The position numbers were made by a program, and so were the translations under genes. Of a DNA stretch of 64,000 nt, positions 7,462 to 16,215 are shown piece after piece; the first letter of the stretch is position 1; the number at the start of each line of letters is the position of its first letter. The notes beneath the pieces were generated by a model. That model made no database searches and was not told where the DNA came from. It saw only the letters and a list, made by a program, of their open reading frames with translations. The stretch covers positions 744,001 to 808,000 of the forward strand of contig CALLUD010000006.1 in NCBI GenBank assembly GCA_938011325.1, written 5' to 3'. The DNA is from an uncultured Spartobacteria bacterium. Its GTDB lineage: Bacteria > Verrucomicrobiota > Verrucomicrobiia > Chthoniobacterales > JAATET01.

Positions 7462-10359
7462 ATGCAGCGTGCGATCCTGCTTCTTTTCACCATTCTGGCG
7501 GCTCACATGTTCGCCGACGAGACCGGGCAGGCATCCTCCCTTCTCGAGCAGGCTGACTCGAAGGCGCTTGCGGACTGGATCCAGGAAAAACCGGAGGACC
7601 GCGCCGTCAGGTTCAGCTCCCTTCTCTCCGCGTTACGGAGTCGGCTCGACACGCAGATGCTCCCGACCGATCCCGACTCGGCGGCACAGGTATTTCCGAC
7701 CGATCGCTATTCGCCTGCGGAGCGCTGGGAAATCGCCAGAACGTTCGCCTCCAGCGCCGACCTCGCGGCGGCCTCCCGCATGGCCCACGACGCCCTTCCC
7801 GGCCTCCCGCCCGAAACTCGCGCCGAGGCCGCGTTGCGACTCGCGGAATGGCGGCTTTATCTCGGCGAACGCCAGCGCGCCCTCGCCGCCCTCGGAAACG
7901 CCCGCAATTACGGCGCGCCGGGATTTCATCGTCCCGCCATGCTGGCGCTGCGCTCGCAGTGGCTGCTGGCCACCGAACCCGAACAGGAAAAATTCGCTGC
8001 AGCGGCGGCCGGATTGCCTCTCGCCAAATCCGCTCATGCCCTCCTCCTCGCGATGAAAGGAAACACGGAGGCGCTTCCCGCCGCGGCACCTGCAGTGCTC
8101 GAAGAGTGGCTCGCGGCCTGCCCGGATGGCGTTTCCTTCACCGACAGCATTCTGACTCCGGGCATCCTTCAAGCTCTCGGCTGGAATCTGCCCGAGCTCG
8201 CGAGGGGGTTGCTCAATGCGGCGCGGCAACTGGACCCTGCGGCAATGCGATTGCGAGGAATCGCCTCGGGAAACTGGCAGGCCGATCTGAACTGGCTGCA
8301 AAGTCTCATTGCCATCGCGAGTTGCTCTCCGCAGGAACTTGAGTTTCGGCTCGCGGAGCTGCCACGCACCGAGAGCCCGCAGCCGATGATCAATCTCGCA
8401 CGCCAGCTGGACCTCCTCGATCGCCCGGGAGCGGCAAACGCCGTTCGCGAGATGATCTGGCGGCAATTCCCGACCGATCCCCTCGCGGCACCCGAGGGCA
8501 TCGCTGCCGCAAACACACGAGGCAACTCCCCACTGGCCGCGGCGCGCATCCACGAATGGCTGCAGAGCGGTAAATTTCCGCCGAACTACGCGCTTCGCTC
8601 CGATTACACCCGGGAGCTCGCCGGCATCCTCCTGTCGCAGGGTCGGCCGACCGAAGCACTCGCCGCCGTTGAGCCCACGCTGGAACTGGCCCCCGCAGAT
8701 TCCCAGCTCGTCGCGGTGAAGGACGAAGCCCTCGCAGAACTCTCGAAAACCGAAGACCGCATCGCGTTGCGCAAAGAGCAGGCGGAACTCAACCCTGCCG
8801 AAAAAAATCTTCCGCTCGCGAGATTCCTTGTTCGCCATGGCCGCGAGGAGGAAGCGCTCGCCGTCGAGCCGTTGCCAGCAGATGGGAAGACGCAGATTCA
8901 GCTCGAGGCGGCGATTGCGCGCAATCAGATCACCGACGCCGAAAACGCTCTCGAAACTCTGAAAGCCGGGCAGGCGTGGGCGCAGCTTTGCGAGGTCGCC
9001 GGATTGGGAGTCCAGTCGCCGATCCGTGAAGGAGTCCTTTCCACACTTCGGGACGGTGCCACGAACGCGGAAAACTCGGCCGACCGGTTCCGGTGCGCCA
9101 TGACACTCGCGCGTCTCGCCGACTCGCAGAAGGCCCTGGTCGAAGCGTTGACGCTCGCGCGCGAATCCGCCGACGCGGAGAACGACCGTAAAGGCACGTT
9201 TCTTCGCCAACGATTCCTGCTTGGCCGGCAGATCGCTCCAGACTGGCTGCGAACCGTGCTTGAACGCGAGTGGCGGCACGGGAATGGCGATTCGATTGTC
9301 GGCGCCCAACTCCTCCAGCTCGCCATCGAGCAGAAGGCGGAATTGAGCACGCTGCTCGACAGCTACCTCACCCCGCGGCATTACGACCGCAATGCGTGGG
9401 CAAGTCTCGCGCGATCGCTCGCCGAGGCGGAGCATCATGCGGAAGCCGCCCGCGTTTACGAATTGCTCGCAACGCGGCAGACCGGCGAACTGCAGTTCGT
9501 GAAGGATCACGCGGTCGAGCTGTGGAAATCCGGCGACCATGAAGCCGCCCTCTCAGCGCTCCGCCCGATTCGACTGTCCGCTAACCTCAGCCCGCAGCAG
9601 GGCCTGCAACTCGCCGATTTCTTTTGGGAGACCGGACAACGGAAAAAGGCAATGGCCCATTACGCAAGGATTGCCGCGACCGAGCGAACCTCCGCTCAAA
9701 CAACCGCCTGGTGGCAGCTCGCCCGACTGGCACGAGAAAACGACGATCTGGCCGGGGCAAAGCTCTGGCTGACCGCTGCGCTGCAGGACCCGACCGACAT
9801 CAACCTCAGCGAGGTCGCAGCCTGGCTGCTCGCACAACCCGACTTTTCGGAACGGAGTCCGGATCAAATGCCCTTTGAATTGCCGGAGCCCGTCTGGTCG
9901 CGCGTCAGGCTCGAGATCGCGGAGCGGCTCGTCGCAAACGGCCAACCGGAAGCAGCCCTCGACTGGCTGCCCGCCACCCTGCTTCACGAAGATCGCGCTC
10001 GAGCCGTGCTTCACCGGATCGTCGAAAACTCCGATCTTCGTGAGAAAGTCGATGCCAAATGGCAGGCCGCACCTCCCTCCCGCTCCCGCAACCGCGGCTA
10101 CGCGCAATTTCTCGCGCAACACGATTCCGGCTCCATTCCCTCCCTGAAAAAGGCTCACGAGCTTGACCCGGCGAACTTCGAAATCGCCCGCAATCTGGCG
10201 CAAGCGCTCCACGACGCCGGAGAAGAGACCGAGGCCACGAAGACGCTGGAGGAGACCATTCTTGAAGGCATTTCCATCCCGGAGCGTGCCCGAGCCCGTG
10301 AGCTCATCGAGACCTGGTCGGCCAGCCGCGACTTGCCTCCGGCTCCGGATGCATCATAA
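7462..10359 (+). CDS. Large exported TPR-repeat protein
   Basis: A 965-aa protein beginning at ATG 7462 with MQRAILLLFTILAAHMFADE, a signal peptide. An open frame extends upstream of this ATG, but that segment is antisense to the ferredoxin-like gene. The rest is almost entirely helical with degenerate TPR units, for example ALAALGNARNYGAPGF, TREQLAGILLSQGRPTEALAAVEP and ARVYELLATRQTGELQ, ending with a canonical ARNLAQALHDAGEETEATKTLEE repeat. TPR arrays are protein-interaction scaffolds; the partner is unknown. The small secreted gene at 10369 follows after 9 bp and may share its transcript. Confidence 0.8.
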   Translation: MQRAILLLFTILAAHMFADETGQASSLLEQADSKALADWIQEKPEDRAVRFSSLLSALRSRLDTQMLPTDPDSAAQVFPTDRYSPAERWEIARTFASSADLAAASRMAHDALPGLPPETRAEAALRLAEWRLYLGERQRALAALGNARNYGAPGFHRPAMLALRSQWLLATEPEQEKFAAAAAGLPLAKSAHALLLAMKGNTEALPAAAPAVLEEWLAACPDGVSFTDSILTPGILQALGWNLPELARGLLNAARQLDPAAMRLRGIASGNWQADLNWLQSLIAIASCSPQELEFRLAELPRTESPQPMINLARQLDLLDRPGAANAVREMIWRQFPTDPLAAPEGIAAANTRGNSPLAAARIHEWLQSGKFPPNYALRSDYTRELAGILLSQGRPTEALAAVEPTLELAPADSQLVAVKDEALAELSKTEDRIALRKEQAELNPAEKNLPLARFLVRHGREEEALAVEPLPADGKTQIQLEAAIARNQITDAENALETLKAGQAWAQLCEVAGLGVQSPIREGVLSTLRDGATNAENSADRFRCAMTLARLADSQKALVEALTLARESADAENDRKGTFLRQRFLLGRQIAPDWLRTVLEREWRHGNGDSIVGAQLLQLAIEQKAELSTLLDSYLTPRHYDRNAWASLARSLAEAEHHAEAARVYELLATRQTGELQFVKDHAVELWKSGDHEAALSALRPIRLSANLSPQQGLQLADFFWETGQRKKAMAHYARIAATERTSAQTTAWWQLARLARENDDLAGAKLWLTAALQDPTDINLSEVAAWLLAQPDFSERSPDQMPFELPEPVWSRVRLEIAERLVANGQPEAALDWLPATLLHEDRARAVLHRIVENSDLREKVDAKWQAAPPSRSRNRGYAQFLAQHDSGSIPSLKKAHELDPANFEIARNLAQALHDAGEETEATKTLEETILEGISIPERARARELIETWSASRDLPPAPDAS

Positions 10360-10368
10360 GTTGCGCTC

Positions 10369-10908
10369 GTGAAGTTTCACCCCTGCATGCTCCTTTGCCT
10401 GCTGCTCGCTCTGGGCGGCATTTCGCGCGCCCAGGAGCAGACCCTTTCCGAGCGGGTGCTAAACCCGAAGGTCGACATGTCGCAGGTCAATCCGATGCAG
10501 ACGCAGTCGTTCAAGGCGTCCGCGTTTGGAACTTCCCATTTCAAGACCTCCGAGTTCCGCGGCACGAAGAGTGCCGAGGTGAAGACCTTCAAGACCCGGT
10601 CCTTCCTGGGGATCAAGAACCCATGGCTGGGCAAGACGGTTTACGAGACCTCCACCTCGCGGCTGGCGAAGCAAACCGCACGCGAATCGAAGGGAACCTA
10701 CGAGACGGAATCCTACGCCGTGCGTGAATACGCCGAGGGCAGGAAGGCCGACGTGAAGGACTCCAGCGAAAAGCTGCCCAAGTCCACCGCGCCGCGCCCC
10801 TATCTCGTGCCTGGCAAGGCTCAGGGGGCGATGGATCGGTTCACACAGAACCTGCACAAGGATCTCTCGATCGAAGAGGTTCAAGCCCTGCTGAACAAGG
10901 GCAACTAA
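10369..10908 (+). CDS. Small exported protein with FK-rich imperfect repeats
   Basis: A 179-aa product starting with GTG at 10369 and a signal peptide ending ISRAQE. Residues about 45-85 contain imperfect repeats of the type SFKASAF, HFKTSEF, TFKTRSF, giving a basic, aromatic-patterned stretch. The C-terminus ends DLSIEEVQALLNKGN, a short helix that looks like a docking motif. No family recognised. It lies between the TPR gene (9-bp gap) and tyrS (15-bp gap), so the three may be one transcript. Confidence 0.65.
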   Translation: MKFHPCMLLCLLLALGGISRAQEQTLSERVLNPKVDMSQVNPMQTQSFKASAFGTSHFKTSEFRGTKSAEVKTFKTRSFLGIKNPWLGKTVYETSTSRLAKQTARESKGTYETESYAVREYAEGRKADVKDSSEKLPKSTAPRPYLVPGKAQGAMDRFTQNLHKDLSIEEVQALLNKGN

Positions 10909-10923
10909 GACGGATTTTGCACG

Positions 10924-12072
10924 ATGTTGAGTGATCTTGTCCGTGGCTGCGCCCAAATCCTCAGCGAGGAGGAACTCCGCAAGAAGCTGGGCGAGAATCG
11001 TCCGCTGCGCGTAAAGCTTGGGGTCGACCCCACTGCGCCCGACATTCACCTCGGCCACACGGTTGGACTTACCAAGTTGCGGCAGTTTCAGGAACTCGGG
11101 CACCAGGCGATTCTGATCATCGGCGATTTCACGGCGATGATCGGCGACCCGAGCGGCCGCTCCGCAACGCGGCCGCAACTCACCCACGACGAGGTGATGG
11201 CCAACGCCAAGACGTATCAGGACCAGGCGTTCAAGATTCTCGACCCGGAAAAGACACGCGTCGTCTTCAACGGCGAGTGGTTCGAGATGATGACGTTCGA
11301 GGAGGTCATCCGGCTCAACAGCCGCGTGACGCTTCAGCAAATGCTGCAGCGTGAAGATTTCCGGGAGCGCATGGATCAGGGGCATCCCGTTCGCGCGCAC
11401 GAGATTCAGTATCCGATCATGCAGGGCTGGGACTCGGTGATGATCCAGGCCGACGTCGAGCTCGGCGGCACCGACCAGTTGTTCAACATCATGGTCGGCC
11501 GCGACCTCCAGCGCGAGGAAGGCCAGCCGCAACAGGTCGCGATGCTGCTGCCGATTCTGGAGGGCACCGATGGCGTGCAGAAGATGAGCAAGAGCCTCGG
11601 CAACGCGATCGGCGTGAGCGAGCCTCCGATCGAGATGTTTGGGAAGTTGATGAGCATTCCCGACGAGCTGATGCCGCGCTACTACGAGCTTCTGCTCGTG
11701 GAGAAAATGCCGGACGGCCATCCCATGGAGGCAAAGAAGGCGCTCGCACGCCGCATCGTCGCTCGCTTCCACTCGGAGGCGGAAGCGAATCACGCCCTGG
11801 AGGATTTCAACACCCGTTTCAGCAAGCGCGATCTCGCCCACGCCGACCTGCCAAGCTTCACCCTGCTCGCCGGGCAGGACATCGTGTCGAACGTCGTCGC
11901 CGCCTACTCCTCCATCAACATCACGAAGTCCCGCAGCGAGGCACGGCGCCTCATCGAGCAGGGCAGCGTGCAATGGAACGGCGAGAAGATCGGCGATCCG
12001 AAAGCCGTGCTGCCGGCGGACGCACGCGGCATCCTGAAGCTCGACAAAACCCGCGCCGTGCGGATCGGCTGA
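10924..12072 (+). CDS. tyrS: Tyrosine--tRNA ligase
   Basis: Charges tRNA-Tyr with tyrosine in the cytoplasm. Class I signatures are visible: the HIGH-type motif HLGHT near residue 40 (within PDIHLGHTVGLTKLRQFQE) and the KMSKSLGN loop near residue 222. The ELGGTDQLFNIMVGRDLQR segment is characteristic of the bacterial TyrRS subgroup. The C-terminal part contains an S4-like RNA-binding domain (SRSEARRLIEQGSVQWNGEKI). Length 382 aa is near normal for the shorter TyrZ-like form. The stop lies 12 bp from the convergent S41-like gene. Confidence 0.96.
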   Translation: MLSDLVRGCAQILSEEELRKKLGENRPLRVKLGVDPTAPDIHLGHTVGLTKLRQFQELGHQAILIIGDFTAMIGDPSGRSATRPQLTHDEVMANAKTYQDQAFKILDPEKTRVVFNGEWFEMMTFEEVIRLNSRVTLQQMLQREDFRERMDQGHPVRAHEIQYPIMQGWDSVMIQADVELGGTDQLFNIMVGRDLQREEGQPQQVAMLLPILEGTDGVQKMSKSLGNAIGVSEPPIEMFGKLMSIPDELMPRYYELLLVEKMPDGHPMEAKKALARRIVARFHSEAEANHALEDFNTRFSKRDLAHADLPSFTLLAGQDIVSNVVAAYSSINITKSRSEARRLIEQGSVQWNGEKIGDPKAVLPADARGILKLDKTRAVRIG

Positions 12073-12084
12073 GCGCCCGATGGA

Positions 12085-13203
12085 TTACTTGCGATCGCTG
12101 TAAAAGCTGATCGCCGTCACGAGATCGACCGCACGCTGGAGAACGGAATCCCACAACCGCTCTTCGCCTCGAGTCGCGTCGCGGTTTGCGTCGATCTCCG
12201 GATTCGTGTTCGCAACGAGAGCCGCCTCGTTGAGGTGCGGGCGCTCCTTCTCGAAGACAAACTGGCTGACGCCCTTTTCCATCGACAGCGCGAAGATTCT
12301 CTCCTGCACGCCTGGCGGCAGGCCTGCGGCGATGTCGGGCTTCACGCCCTCGGGAAAGATGGCCCCCGTTTCCGGAAGAATCACCTGCGCCACCGCGACA
12401 CGCAGCGTTTTCCCGTCGCCCAGATCCACATTGGCAAACTCCACCGCTTCGCCGCTCGTCGTCTCGCCGACGATCATTGCATTCGCATTCAGCCGCAAGG
12501 TTGCCGCCAGCGCTTCGGCACTTCCCGAAGTATCGGCATCCGTGAGCACGACGAGCACGCCGTCAAACGCAGGATCGAGGCTCGAAGTAAGAATCCGCTC
12601 CTGCTTCTCGCTTGGCTTCTGGATCGTAAAGAGCAGTTTGCCCTTCGGGCAGAACCGCCGGGCAATCTCCGCAGCGACCTCGTAATCGGCCGACGGCGGC
12701 GCGCCGCGCAGATCGAGAATCGCGGCATGGAGAGACTTCTCCTTGAAGTTGGCCAATGCCGCATCCATCTGCGGCAGTGCTTCCTTGTTCAGCGCACCAA
12801 GCCGCACGTAACCGATGCGGTCATCCAAAATCTCCGCCAGAAACTCACTCGAGGACGCCGGTTCCGGGGTGGCGGCCTCCTTCAGCGAAACGCCGGGCGA
12901 CAGCCGCGCAATGAGACCCTGCAGGGTTGCGCGACGCAGCTCCTTGTCGTCGAGGCGGGAGGCATCGAGAAAGTTGGACCGCAGACTCGAGATGGCCTGC
13001 TCGATCTGGGACTCACTCAATCCATTGATCAATTCCCGCGTGGAAAGCGGCTTGGGTCTGGGCGTCGGCGATGGCGCTGGAGTGGGCGTTGCGGGCGCGG
13101 CCTCGGCGGGAGCCGGCTCGGGGGCCGGTGGAGGCGGCGCCTCCTGGGCAAAGACGGCGGGGGCGCCAGCGATGGCAAGAATGAGTGTAAAAGGGATCTT
13201 CAC
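12085..13203 (-). CDS. Exported S41-peptidase-like protein, probably inactive
   Basis: A 372-aa protein, GTG start at 13203, signal peptide VKIPFTLILAIAGAPAVFAQ, then a long Pro/Ala linker (about 20-55). The C-terminal half resembles the S41 (tail-specific protease) core: AAILDLRGAPPS, FDGVLVVLTDADTSGSAEALAATLR and NANAMIVGETTSGEAVEF. In active enzymes these segments carry a Ser in an SAS-type motif and a Lys in TFGKG; here the Lys position is Glu and the Ser motif is shifted, and no PDZ domain is evident. A role as an inactive scaffold is inferred. The start overlaps the purD stop by 4 bp (GTGA), so it is coupled to purD. Confidence 0.7.
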   Translation of the reverse strand: MKIPFTLILAIAGAPAVFAQEAPPPPAPEPAPAEAAPATPTPAPSPTPRPKPLSTRELINGLSESQIEQAISSLRSNFLDASRLDDKELRRATLQGLIARLSPGVSLKEAATPEPASSSEFLAEILDDRIGYVRLGALNKEALPQMDAALANFKEKSLHAAILDLRGAPPSADYEVAAEIARRFCPKGKLLFTIQKPSEKQERILTSSLDPAFDGVLVVLTDADTSGSAEALAATLRLNANAMIVGETTSGEAVEFANVDLGDGKTLRVAVAQVILPETGAIFPEGVKPDIAAGLPPGVQERIFALSMEKGVSQFVFEKERPHLNEAALVANTNPEIDANRDATRGEERLWDSVLQRAVDLVTAISFYSDRK

Positions 13204-14462
13204 GGGGCGGCGCCAATGTCGTTGCGACGATGGACGTTCGCAAAATGAATTTGATCCGCGGCCGCATACGCCTTTTCGCGAGCTTCGGCAAGCGTCGCGC
13301 CTGTCGCGGTTACGCCCAGCACGCGGCCACCATTTGTGACAATCGCATCGCTCTTCGCTGCGGTGCCCGCATGGAAAACCACCACGTCCGGCCGGCTCTC
13401 CGCGCGATCGATGCCGCCGATCGGAAGTCCCTTTTCGTAACTTCCCGGGTATCCGCCCGAGGCGAGCACCACACACACCGCCGCGTGCGAATCCCATTCG
13501 ATCTCCGTGGAACCGAGCGCTCCATCGGCGCATTTCACCAGCAGGTCGGCGAGATCGCTTTGCAGGCGTCGCACGAGAACCTGGGTCTCCGGGTCACCCC
13601 AGCGGCAGTTGAACTCCAGCACCTTCGGTCCGTCCGCCGTGAGCATGAGTCCGGGGAAAAGCATTCCGCGGAAAACGATGCCGTCCTTTTTCAAGCCGGC
13701 CATGAATGGCTCTAGAATCTCGTCACGAATCCGCGCCTCGAGCGCGGCATCCGCCGAACCCGACGGCGAGATCGTTCCCATTCCCCCCGTGTTCGGCCCC
13801 TGCCCGCCATCGAACGCCTGCTTGTGATCCCGGCAGTCGGGAAACAGGAAAAAGCGCTCGCCGTCGATCAATGCGTGAATCGAACACTCGGTCCCGACGA
13901 GAAACTCCTCGATCACGACCCGCGAGCCCGCTTCGCCAAACACCTTTTTCTCCATGGCGTCGCGCACCGCCTGCTCGGCTTCCGCGAGGCTGTGCGCAAT
14001 CACCACACCTTTGCCTAGCGCAAGACCATCGGCTTTCACGACGAGCGGAAACGTCGATGCCGCGCAATATTTCAGCGCATCCTCGCAAACGGTGAATTCC
14101 TCGGAGCGCGCGGTGGGAATTCCGTGCCGGCGCATGAATTCCTTGGCGAACACCTTCGAGGACTCCAGACGCGCCGCATCCGCACTGGGGCCGAAAGCGC
14201 GCAGACCAGCCCGCGAGAAATCATCCACGATGCCCGCTGCAAGCGCATCATCCGGACCGATCACCGCGAGCTCGATGCCTTCGCGTTGCGCGAAATCAAT
14301 GAGCGCGGCGTGATCCGTGACCGGAATCGGCACGTTTTCACCCACTCGTGCGGTGCCGGCATTGCCGGGAGCGGTGAAGACTTTTTCAACCTTGGGAGAT
14401 TGCGCGAGCTTCCACGCCAGCGCGTGCTCACGCCCACCGGAACCGACAACGAGGACTTTCAT
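13200..14462 (-). CDS. purD: Phosphoribosylamine--glycine ligase
   Basis: Catalyses the second step of de novo purine synthesis: 5-phosphoribosylamine plus glycine plus ATP to GAR. The 420-aa protein has the N-terminal VLVVGSGGREHALAWKLAQS start typical of PurD, the ATP-grasp body with GPDDALAAGIVDDF, FPLVVKADGLALGKGVVIA, a family-typical HKQAFDGGQGPNTGGMG turn and the EFNCRWGDPETQ metal-binding segment. It is the first gene of a two-gene overlap with the S41-like gene. The upstream lipoprotein gene on the same strand ends about 5 bp before the purD start region, so it may lie in the same operon. Confidence 0.96.
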   Translation of the reverse strand: MKVLVVGSGGREHALAWKLAQSPKVEKVFTAPGNAGTARVGENVPIPVTDHAALIDFAQREGIELAVIGPDDALAAGIVDDFSRAGLRAFGPSADAARLESSKVFAKEFMRRHGIPTARSEEFTVCEDALKYCAASTFPLVVKADGLALGKGVVIAHSLAEAEQAVRDAMEKKVFGEAGSRVVIEEFLVGTECSIHALIDGERFFLFPDCRDHKQAFDGGQGPNTGGMGTISPSGSADAALEARIRDEILEPFMAGLKKDGIVFRGMLFPGLMLTADGPKVLEFNCRWGDPETQVLVRRLQSDLADLLVKCADGALGSTEIEWDSHAAVCVVLASGGYPGSYEKGLPIGGIDRAESRPDVVVFHAGTAAKSDAIVTNGGRVLGVTATGATLAEAREKAYAAADQIHFANVHRRNDIGAAP

Positions 14463-14467
14463 CAGGG

Positions 14468-15190
14468 CTAAGGTTCGCGGAAGAGCAACACGGTGGGCTG
14501 CGCAGGGAGCGTCGCCTTGGAAACCAGCGCCGCCGGCCCGGTCAAGCGGTAGACGGAGCGAAAGCCCGAGGCAAAACGGGTCATTGCCGAGTAGCTTCCC
14601 ATGGGAATGATGATCTGGGGTCCGAGCGTTTGAATGATCGTGTTGCGATCGGCGCTGCTCAGGTCGCAGCCGCTTACGGGAACGAAAAGAACGTCAACGC
14701 GTCCGATCTTCGCCAACTCCTGTGGACTCGGCAGACGGTCAAGCTCGCCGAGGAAGCAGAATTTCAGCCCGTCCATCGACCAGCGGTAAATGATGTCCAT
14801 GTCACCCGCCGACTGAACCTCCGGATTTGCGAAGATCGGCACGCCGAGGATGCGAATGCCCACGGCGGTGTTCGTTCCAATGGCGACACTGCCGCGAAAG
14901 ATGTGCGGTGTGTTTTGCGCCATGTCGATGTAATTCAGGTCCGACTCCTCGGCCGTGACCAGCAGCACTTCCGGCTGCAGGTTCTGCGGCTGCTTGTAGG
15001 ACGTGCTGCCCGGCGAGAAAGGATTCGTGAGGATCGAGAGGCCGAGCGACGATTTGATTCGGAAGCATTGATAGCCATACCAGTCGATCCGGACGAGCTG
15101 TTGCGAGGGCTGCTGGGGTTGCTGAACCGCGCGTCCGCCGCAGCCGACAAGAGCGACCGCCAGGGCAAAAAGGAGAAATCGGACCATCAT
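14468..15190 (-). CDS. Lipoprotein with metallo-beta-lactamase-like fold
   Basis: A 240-aa protein with two adjacent Met codons (15190 or 15187). The N-terminus FLLFALAVALVGCGG contains a lipobox (LVGC), so it is likely a lipoprotein. The body reads like UPF0173/L-ascorbate-6-phosphate lactonase-type MBL proteins: VRIDWYGYQCFRIKSS at the start, NPEVQSAGDMDIIYRWSMDGLKFCFLGEL, VDVLFVPVSGCDLSSADRNT and QIIIPMGSYS. The family HxHxDH metal motif is not seen in the corresponding place (TAEESDLNYID), so enzyme activity is doubtful. It sits between purD and the ceramide-type genes, 35 bp below the SDR gene. Confidence 0.7.
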   Translation of the reverse strand: MMVRFLLFALAVALVGCGGRAVQQPQQPSQQLVRIDWYGYQCFRIKSSLGLSILTNPFSPGSTSYKQPQNLQPEVLLVTAEESDLNYIDMAQNTPHIFRGSVAIGTNTAVGIRILGVPIFANPEVQSAGDMDIIYRWSMDGLKFCFLGELDRLPSPQELAKIGRVDVLFVPVSGCDLSSADRNTIIQTLGPQIIIPMGSYSAMTRFASGFRSVYRLTGPAALVSKATLPAQPTVLLFREP

Positions 15191-15225
15191 CGAAGCGTCC
15201 GTGTTACGTGATGGCGGCGGGCTTT

Positions 15226-16215
15226 TCAAGCGGCGGGGAGGAGCTGGCGGGCCAAATACCATGCGCGGGTCTCCGCGAGCGTATCCCGGAGCGTCGCAAA
15301 ATCGTGATGGCCGAACCTTGCGAGGAACTCCGTGCCATCGAGCACCCAGCGGTCGGGGAAAATCTCGCGAGCCCGGTCGCGCGTGAGGCTCGGCACCGCA
15401 TCGCGAAAGCCCGGCACCGTATCGACGATTCCGGCGACCGCCCGGACAAGCCCATGCGGAAGGGAAATCGTAACGCCCCGCCGGCCCATCACCGCAGCGG
15501 CGGTCTCGATCAACTCGATGTCGGTGATCGTTCCCGGCGAGCAGGCGGCCAGCACATTGGCATGCGTGTCGGGCCACGTCTCGGCCTTCAATGCCGCAAG
15601 GATCGCCCACACGAGATCGCGCACGGCGATCCAGCTATAGGTCTTCACCTGCAACCCCGGCTTTGTGCGCACGAAGCCGGATGCCATCTTGAAGAGCGGC
15701 AGGGTCGCGCGATCCCGCGGTCCGAGGATCATCGGCAATCGCCAGATCTGCACATCCGGCCGCTGCGCCCGCAACCGCCGCTCCATTTCCAGCTTCGACT
15801 CGCCATACCAGCTGATCGGCCGATCCTCATCGGCGATCGAACGTGAAAGTTTTCCGGGAGGGGTCGGTCCTCCGGCGCTCTGTGTGGAGAGGACGAGAAT
15901 CCTCGCACCATTACGAATCGGCGCGAGAAGCCGCAACGTGTCGTCCACGTTCACCCGGAAATACGATTCGCGATCCCGCGCAAACAACACCCCCGCGCAA
16001 TGCACTGCGCAATCGACATCCACCCGTGCGCCGTCCTGCCACGAAACAATCCGTAACCGCTCGCTATGATCGACACCCTCGACAGCAAGCTGGCGCGTGA
16101 GTTTTTCCGGATCGCGAACCGCCGTGATGATCTCGTCGAACCGGGCGTCCTTCAGCGCTTCCAGCAGCAGATTGAGCCCGACGAAGCCAGTGGTCCCGGT
16201 CAGAAACAGCCTCAT
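15226..16215 (-). CDS. cerR: Extended SDR, candidate ceramide reductase
   Basis: A 329-aa NAD(P)-dependent epimerase/dehydratase-type short-chain dehydrogenase. The Rossmann start is MRLFLTGTTGFVGLNLLLEAL (TGxxGxxG) and the catalytic Tyr-Lys pair is in SWYGESKLEMERRL near residue 143. Bacterial sphingolipid pathways use an extended SDR (CerR) to reduce the keto group of the acylated intermediate. Here the gene follows the SPT-like and GNAT-like genes on the same strand with a 4-bp overlap, which is what suggests this role. Without that context it would be only 'NAD-dependent epimerase'. Confidence 0.72.
   Translation of the reverse strand: MRLFLTGTTGFVGLNLLLEALKDARFDEIITAVRDPEKLTRQLAVEGVDHSERLRIVSWQDGARVDVDCAVHCAGVLFARDRESYFRVNVDDTLRLLAPIRNGARILVLSTQSAGGPTPPGKLSRSIADEDRPISWYGESKLEMERRLRAQRPDVQIWRLPMILGPRDRATLPLFKMASGFVRTKPGLQVKTYSWIAVRDLVWAILAALKAETWPDTHANVLAACSPGTITDIELIETAAAVMGRRGVTISLPHGLVRAVAGIVDTVPGFRDAVPSLTRDRAREIFPDRWVLDGTEFLARFGHHDFATLRDTLAETRAWYLARQLLPAA

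Noticed and set aside
7633..9540. A minus-strand frame of 635 codons antisense to the large TPR gene
   Set aside because: The plus strand encodes clear TPR repeats behind a signal peptide; the antisense frame has no recognisable features.
10459..11973. A minus-strand frame of 504 codons antisense to tyrS
   Set aside because: tyrS is certain, and the antisense product has no family features.
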